Source of the DNA: JAHEME01 sp034435035
GTDB lineage: Bacteria > Chloroflexota > Anaerolineae > Aggregatilineales > UBA3940
Length of the DNA stretch: 64,000 bases
Reading direction: 5' to 3'
Assembly: GCA_034435035.1 (NCBI GenBank)
Contig: DAOTXW010000081.1
Coordinates: forward strand, 62,001 to 126,000
Of this stretch, positions 60,180 to 64,000 are shown in pieces. The translations under genes and the position numbers were made by a program. A model generated the notes under the pieces. The model saw only the letters and a program-made list of their open reading frames with translations. It searched no databases and had not been told where the DNA came from. Position 1 is the first letter of the stretch. Each line of letters opens with the position of its first letter.

Positions 60180-60216
60180 GCGGGCTTCCTTACTGACGAT
60201 CTCTGTGGAAGGTCGC

Positions 60217-61410
60217 TTACAACTGGCGGGCCAGGTTCAGCACCGCCCGCGAGAAAAGAGAATCCGGGCGCGACATGACCAGCGGCATTCCCTCGCTCAA
60301 GGCATTAACCTGCGCCGGCTCATAGGGAATATCAGCGGTGATCGGGTAGTTGATGGCCTGCATCACCGCTTCGTGCGTCACGCCGCTGGGTCGTGTCCGG
60401 TTAATTACCACATGATGGACAGCCGGCAGCTTGAGGTCCAGAATGGCACGCAACGTATCAGGCGCATTGATCAGATCAGCGGGATCATCGCCCACCACCA
60501 GCACCAGGTGCGCAGCATATCTCAAGGCCCCAACGGTCATATCGTCCAGCGAGGCTGGCAGGTCCACGACCATCCGGCGGAATCCTTCGGACAGGACTCC
60601 GCATATATATTTGAGCATTTCGCTGCTCATCTGACTGCGGGTGGGGCCCAGGGGCGCAGCCAGTACGGCGATACCGGCAGCATGGTCCAGCATCAACGCA
60701 CTACCAATCGTCCGCTTGTCGGGCAGGGCGCTCAGGTCGGCCAGATCGACCCACGTGCTGCGCGGCGGCACCATTCTGAGCTGCACGGCAACCTGACCGG
60801 CCTGCTGGTGGAGATCGATCACGCAGGAGCGCCCAAACTGCATCAAGCCAAGCCCCAGGTTGACCGCCAGCGTGGTCGCGCCAGCGCCTCCCGCCAGCCC
60901 CATGACCGCTACCAGCGGCAGGCCGCCTGGGGGGGATGACATTCCCGGAGCCGGTGGGGCGCCGACCCCCGGCGCTGCGCCCGGGGTGCTGGGCTTTGCC
61001 GGCAGGGGCGGCGGCGGCTCCAGGGGGGCCGGCGTGGTGCGGGCTCCGGTACGAAGCAGGTCCTCGACATGCCGGGTCAGATCATCGCGCGTCACCGGCT
61101 TGGTGACGAAGTCATCGGCGCCAGCATCATGCGCCTGTTCACGATGCTCACGCTGTGAGAGGGCCGTCAGGATGAGCAGGGGAATGTCCATCGTGCGTGG
61201 ATCTTCGCGCAGGGTACGGCACACTTCGTACCCGCTGATCTCAGGCATCATGACATCGACAATCGCCGCATCCGGCTGCTCCTGGCGGGCAATCTCAATG
61301 CCTTCACGACCGTTGCTGGCCAGGATGGTCTGGTGCCCCGCCCGCTTCAGCATCAGGCTCATCATCTGAAGCAGACTTTGATCGTCATCGATGACCAGGA
61401 TACGGGCCAT
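60217..61410 (-). CDS. Response regulator fused to CpaE/TadZ-type ParA-like ATPase
   Basis: A 397-residue protein. The receiver domain has Asp8-9-10 and Asp52 (IVDVMMPEISG), with FVTKPV for the conserved Lys. A Pro-rich linker spans about 125-165. The C-terminal SIMIBI ATPase begins VAVMGLAGGAGATTLAVNLG (165-184); the deviant Walker A reads GGAGATT and lacks the signature Lys, as in TadZ/CpaE proteins. MVVDLPASLDDMTVGALRYA and LVLVVGDDPADLINAPDTLR follow. Related proteins position type IV/Tad pilus machines at the pole; no pilus genes are in the window. ATG 61410 follows GGAAAGG. Confidence 0.8.
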   Translation of the reverse strand: MARILVIDDDQSLLQMMSLMLKRAGHQTILASNGREGIEIARQEQPDAAIVDVMMPEISGYEVCRTLREDPRTMDIPLLILTALSQREHREQAHDAGADDFVTKPVTRDDLTRHVEDLLRTGARTTPAPLEPPPPLPAKPSTPGAAPGVGAPPAPGMSSPPGGLPLVAVMGLAGGAGATTLAVNLGLGLMQFGRSCVIDLHQQAGQVAVQLRMVPPRSTWVDLADLSALPDKRTIGSALMLDHAAGIAVLAAPLGPTRSQMSSEMLKYICGVLSEGFRRMVVDLPASLDDMTVGALRYAAHLVLVVGDDPADLINAPDTLRAILDLKLPAVHHVVINRTRPSGVTHEAVMQAINYPITADIPYEPAQVNALSEGMPLVMSRPDSLFSRAVLNLARQL

Positions 61411-61527
61411 GTTCTTACCTTTCCCGGGTTGAGCACAGGCCATGACAGGCTGGTGCACAGCAGTTGCTATCGTCCCTATTGTACGCAGATTATGTCAAGG
61501 AGCAATCCGGGGCGGCCCCTGAGCAGG

Positions 61528-61555
61528 TTGTGGAATATTCAGCAGACGCTATACT
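61528..61555 (+). promoter_or_regulatory. Promoter for the STAS gene
   Basis: TTGTGG at 61528-61533 and TATACT at 61550-61555 are 16 nt apart, with a leader of about 34 nt. Confidence 0.55.
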
Positions 61556-61595
61556 TGGGACATCCGATTTCCATCCCTGGCCCCGGAGCCTACCG

Positions 61596-61943
61596 ATGAG
61601 CGTGACGATTGCCGAAGAAACTCTCGAGGGCGGGCTGCATAAGGTGTCGCTGGCCGGAACGCTGGATGCCCCCGGCACCATGAGCATTGAGGAGGACTTC
61701 AAAGCCCGGCTGATCGCCATCGGCGGTCGGGTGCTGGTCGATCTATCCGGCGTCGAATACATGTCGAGCTACGGCCTGCGGATGTTCCTGGTCAGTGCTA
61801 AGGCCCTGCACACGGCTGGCGGTGAACTGTGCCTGGCAGCCCCGAACCGCACGGTGATGCAGATCATCCAGATGGCCGGCTACGACACGATGTTTCCCGT
61901 CTACGAAACCATTGAGGAGGCTCTGCTGTATCTCGGCCAGTGA
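61596..61943 (+). CDS. STAS-domain anti-sigma factor antagonist
   Basis: A 115-residue single STAS domain. LVDLSGVEYMSSYGLRMFLV carries Ser58, which aligns with the phosphorylatable serine of SpoIIAA/RsbV-type proteins. GGELCLAAPNRTVMQIIQMA is also typical. It would be controlled by a serine kinase or phosphatase partner that is not in the window. ATG 61596 follows CGGAG; the frame is open to 61464. Confidence 0.85.
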   Translation: MSVTIAEETLEGGLHKVSLAGTLDAPGTMSIEEDFKARLIAIGGRVLVDLSGVEYMSSYGLRMFLVSAKALHTAGGELCLAAPNRTVMQIIQMAGYDTMFPVYETIEEALLYLGQ

Positions 61944-62288
61944 TGCCTGGCATGCCCTCTGACTGGCGTCGTTTCAGGTAGTAGACGCCTGATCGTCAGC
62001 AGCCAGCGCCGCCTCCTGCGCGCGATGCTGGCCGCATCTCCCTTCCGCCGGGACAAACATCGCTGCCGTGCGCCGGAGGGCCGCCTGTACTTTCAGCCGC
62101 CGAAACAACTCAAAGCCGTCAAAGCCCGGCCGATTCAGATGCGATCCGAAGGGCCGGAGTCTGCACGGCACACCCGGTCAGTCTGATCCCTCAGGGAGTC
62201 GATCGCCAGACGCGGCGCCCCTGCCAGCCGCCTGAGACTCGCCGCTGGCGACACGATCCGCCACAGGGCCTGGCGCGGAGATGATCCC
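61944..62288. other. 345-nt gap between the STAS and PIG-L genes
   Basis: No hairpin terminator or consensus promoter is visible. The minus strand contains what may be a decayed receiver-domain fragment (see 61974-62171). The end of the gap holds the ribosome site GCGGAG for the PIG-L gene. Confidence 0.4.
61974..62171 (-). pseudogene. Possible remnant of a response-regulator receiver domain
   Basis: A 65-residue minus-strand frame reads RPGFDGFELFRRLKVQAALR, RRTAAMFVPAEG and ALAADDQA. Receiver domains show the order PGxDGxELxRRL, then a hydrophobic strand ending in a small residue, then GADD. The phospho-Asp region upstream is unrecognisable and the frame closes quickly on both sides. Chance similarity remains possible. 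Confidence 0.3.
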
Positions 62289-63101
62289 GTGAAGCTTAAG
62301 TGGCCGCAGGCCCGCCATTTGATTATCTCTCCTCATCTGGACGATGGAGTCCTGAGCTGCGGCGGGTTAATATGGGAGCAAGCAGCGCGCGGGGAAAGCA
62401 TCGCGGTCGTGACGCTGTGCGCTGCCAGCCCGCCTCGGTCGCTGCCCCTCTCACCGATCGCCGCCGAACTGCATGCACGCTGGCAGGCAGCGCTGCCACC
62501 CGGCAGCGGCTTCTCGGATCTGCTGGCTGTGCGCCGCGCCGAAGACATCCGATCCCTGTCTATGCTACATCCCGCCATCGAAGCGGCCCATATGCCGCTG
62601 CTGGACTGCATCTACCGCCACCACCCGGCCACCGGAGAGCCCCTGTATCCGCATGAAGCCGATATCTTTGGGCCAGTTCACCCGGCTGATCCGGCCCGCA
62701 CTCTGCTGGAGACGCTGGCCCCGCCTCCGCCGGACAGGTGGGTCTACTGCCCGCTGGCCATAGGGAATCATGTAGATCATCAGCTGGCACGCTGGGCCGT
62801 GGAAGGCTGGGGAATCCCACCGGGGCAGTTGTTCTACTATGAAGACTACCCCTACGCCGACGACCCCGCGGCTCTGTCGGCCATCATCGACCGCCAAGCG
62901 GGCTGGATACCCCGGACGATCGCCCTGTCGCCGGCTGCTCTGGACGCCAAGATAGCCGCTGTGGCGCAGCACGTCTCCCAGATCGAGACTTTCTGGGCCA
63001 GCGTGGAGGTCATGTCAGATCGACTGCGGGCCTTCGCCACCCGGGTCGGCGGCGAGCGGCTCTGGGTAGCGGCCGGTCAACCAGCGGATCTCACAGACTA
63101 A
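62289..63101 (+). CDS. PIG-L/LmbE-family deacetylase
   Basis: A 270-residue zinc-dependent N-deacetylase-type protein. The metal motif is SPHLDDGVLSCGG (His16, Asp18, Asp19; usually AHPDDE), and GNHVDHQLA supplies the later His residues. Family members deacetylate N-acetylglucosamine conjugates such as mycothiol, bacillithiol precursors or GlcNAc-lipids. The segment LLDCIYRHHPATGEPLYPHE is not typical and may shape the substrate site. The start is GTG 62289, with GCGGAG 8 nt upstream. Substrate unknown. Confidence 0.82.
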   Translation: MKLKWPQARHLIISPHLDDGVLSCGGLIWEQAARGESIAVVTLCAASPPRSLPLSPIAAELHARWQAALPPGSGFSDLLAVRRAEDIRSLSMLHPAIEAAHMPLLDCIYRHHPATGEPLYPHEADIFGPVHPADPARTLLETLAPPPPDRWVYCPLAIGNHVDHQLARWAVEGWGIPPGQLFYYEDYPYADDPAALSAIIDRQAGWIPRTIALSPAALDAKIAAVAQHVSQIETFWASVEVMSDRLRAFATRVGGERLWVAAGQPADLTD

Positions 63102-63176
63102 GATGCCAGCGAGAAGCAGGCCCATCCAGCAGGGTCCGCCAGCGGTTCGCTTTCGGGCCATCCCGCGCTGCGGCCC

Positions 63177-63503
63177 CTAGATCTGCTCAAAGCGCTCCAC
63201 CGGCAAGACAAACACCGTCGCCCCGCCGATGGGGACTTCCGTATACGTCACCCCCATAGCGATTGGCTCGGTCGGGTCGAGGTGGATCGGGTGCAGACGC
63301 ATTCGCCGCTGGCAGGTGCGGCGCAGAATCGCCATCACCCGGTTGATCTCATCATCCTGGGCGGCACAGAACAGCGTCGAATTACCCTGGCGAAAGAAAC
63401 CGCCCGTGGAGGCGATCCGGGTCACGCGGAAGCCCGCATCCGTCAGTTCCTTCATGGTTGTGTCGGCATCAATGTCCTGAACAATGGCTAACACGAGCTT
63501 CAT
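63177..63503 (-). CDS. PII-like cyclic-di-AMP receptor (DarA/PstA family)
   Basis: A 108-residue trimeric signalling protein. KLVLAIVQDIDADTTMKELT, then GFRVTRIASTGGFFRQGNST with TLFCAAQDDEINRV match the DarA (YaaQ) family; TGGFFRQGNST forms part of the nucleotide pocket. It binds c-di-AMP and responds by loop movement, but downstream partners are unknown in most bacteria. No diadenylate cyclase is in the window. Start ATG 63503 follows GGGGGAAAA. Confidence 0.88.
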   Translation of the reverse strand: MKLVLAIVQDIDADTTMKELTDAGFRVTRIASTGGFFRQGNSTLFCAAQDDEINRVMAILRRTCQRRMRLHPIHLDPTEPIAMGVTYTEVPIGGATVFVLPVERFEQI

Positions 63504-63541
63504 GATCGGTTTTCCCCCTGCCGCCCTGTGATCTATCCCTG

Positions 63542-63569
63542 ATTATAGGCAATTTGCCACCTGTGAGAA
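63542..63569 (-). promoter_or_regulatory. Promoter for the c-di-AMP receptor gene
   Basis: A perfect TATAAT (complement of 63542-63547) lies about 40 nt before the ATG, with TTCTCA (complement of 63564-63569) 16 nt upstream. Confidence 0.55.
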
Positions 63570-63602
63570 GGGTGGATTTCTTGTTGGGGCAGGTGTACGC
63601 AC

Positions 63603-63655
63603 CGCCCCTCCCGACGAGCAAGCTCGCAGCCGATCTGGCCCCGAGATCGGAACGC
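63603..63655 (-). repeat. Dispersed intergenic repeat, copy 2
   Basis: Inverted counterpart of 45711-45764: on the minus strand it reads GCGTTCC, GATCGGCTGCGAGC, TGCTC and CGGGAGGGG at the same spacing. It lies between the divergent c-di-AMP receptor and sulfurtransferase genes. Confidence 0.7.
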
Positions 63656-63673
63656 CCCCCTGTGAGACCACGG

Positions 63674-63702
63674 TTGACGGCTCCCAGCAGGGTCGCTAGA
63701 AT
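63674..63702 (+). promoter_or_regulatory. Sulfurtransferase promoter
   Basis: TTGACG at 63674-63679 and TAGAAT at 63697-63702 with a 17-nt spacer; predicted start near 63709, so the AT-rich repeat at 63728-63747 is in the leader. Confidence 0.7.
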
Positions 63703-63727
63703 CCGGTAAATTAACAGACATTTATCT

Positions 63728-63747
63728 TCTATATATTCTATATATTC
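63728..63747 (+). repeat. AT-rich 9-bp tandem repeat in the sulfurtransferase leader
   Basis: TTCTATATA is repeated twice and followed by TTC, immediately before the ribosome site CAGGAGA. It contrasts sharply with the GC-rich surroundings. Confidence 0.75.
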
Positions 63748-63761
63748 AGGAGAGTCCGCCC

Positions 63762-64000
63762 ATGGCCGATATCGCACAGCGCGGCTACGCCCACCCCGAG
63801 GTGCTTGTCTCAACCAGCTGGGTGGCCGAGCACCTGCACGATCCGAACATCCGCCTGGCCGAGTCCAACGAGGATCCACTCCTGTACCATGCCGGCCATA
63901 TCCCGGGGGCTGTCGAAGTAGACTGGGTCCGCGACCTGAACGATCCTCTGCGTCGGGACTATCTCGACCGCCCGGGTTTTGAGAGCCTGATGTCGCGCAT
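63762..64000 (+). CDS. Thiosulfate/3-mercaptopyruvate sulfurtransferase (rhodanese), 3' end outside window
   Basis: The first 79 residues of a two-domain rhodanese-like sulfurtransferase. After MADIAQRGYAHPE, VLVSTSWVAEHLHDPNIRLA is the typical N-terminal domain start, and YHAGHIPGAVEVDWVRDLND is the family GHIPGA motif. The active-site Cys would be in the C-terminal domain, beyond the window. ATG 63762 has AGGAGA 7 nt upstream. It likely transfers sulfane sulfur to cyanide or thiols. Confidence 0.85.
   Translation, partial: MADIAQRGYAHPEVLVSTSWVAEHLHDPNIRLAESNEDPLLYHAGHIPGAVEVDWVRDLNDPLRRDYLDRPGFESLMSR

Overview
The window is about 64 kb of gene-dense, GC-rich bacterial chromosome with roughly 48 protein genes and no rRNA, tRNA, CRISPR array, insertion sequence or prophage that I can recognise. 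Gene content (mreBCD-mrdA with a DUF2723 membrane protein, two Lgt-family proteins, a T-box on pheST, a PII-like c-di-AMP receptor, NAD synthetase split into two genes, response regulators fused to CpaE-type ATPases, frequent GTG and TTG starts) fits a free-living heterotroph of the Chloroflexota, perhaps Anaerolineae. That placement is inference from gene style. Recognisable promoters are sigma-70 like, with -35 boxes TTGACA/TTGACG/TTGCAG/TTGCAA about 17 nt from a TATAAT-like -10.

Region by region. (1) 1-12600: an amine or polyamine uptake and catabolism island with two complete Pot-type ABC transporters (genes ordered D-A-B-C, then B-C-D with its ATPase after an aminotransferase), a DAO-type flavin oxidase, two class III aminotransferases and an Lrp/AsnC regulator with a near-consensus promoter. 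(2) 12700-20850: an FHA protein, a membrane-anchored Thr/Pro-rich protein, a DnaB-like ATPase lacking the helicase N-terminal domain, a bactofilin-like membrane protein, an ABC-2-like membrane protein, Lgt and a sulfatase-fold enzyme with Thr at the nucleophile position. (3) 21000-25000: a TPP riboswitch followed by thiN and a ThiXYZ-like transporter, then a DUF402 protein. (4) 25081-33615: the shape operon mreB-mreC-mreD-mrdA-DUF2723 on the minus strand. (5) 33824-41187: a glycine-rich membrane protein coupled to tsaB-rimI, a TetR-epimerase pair with a palindromic operator, and a sugar isomerase-methyltransferase-inositol monophosphatase operon. (6) 41157-45677: a terminator-bounded unit of a small acidic protein, a membrane-anchored phospholipase D-family protein and a HerA-like ATPase. 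It is the best candidate here for an uncharacterised system. (7) 45800-51200: T-box-pheS-pheT, ilvE and an SPFH protein. (8) 52400-59165: a divergent Lgt paralogue, nitrilase-nadE, glmU, a CNNM/CBS protein, cdd and recO. (9) 59181-64000: two response-regulator proteins, a STAS protein, a PIG-L deacetylase, a c-di-AMP receptor and the start of a sulfurtransferase.

How it fits together: most genes are housekeeping (cell wall and shape, NAD, tRNA charging, t6A, UDP-GlcNAc, pyrimidine salvage, repair), with accessory uptake operons for amines and thiamine precursors. Regulation visible in the DNA includes a TPP riboswitch whose downstream hairpin contains the thiN Shine-Dalgarno, a Phe-specific T-box with terminator, a TetR operator covering its own start site, and intrinsic terminators at most operon ends. 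All functional calls rest on reading the translations by eye; no database search was possible.
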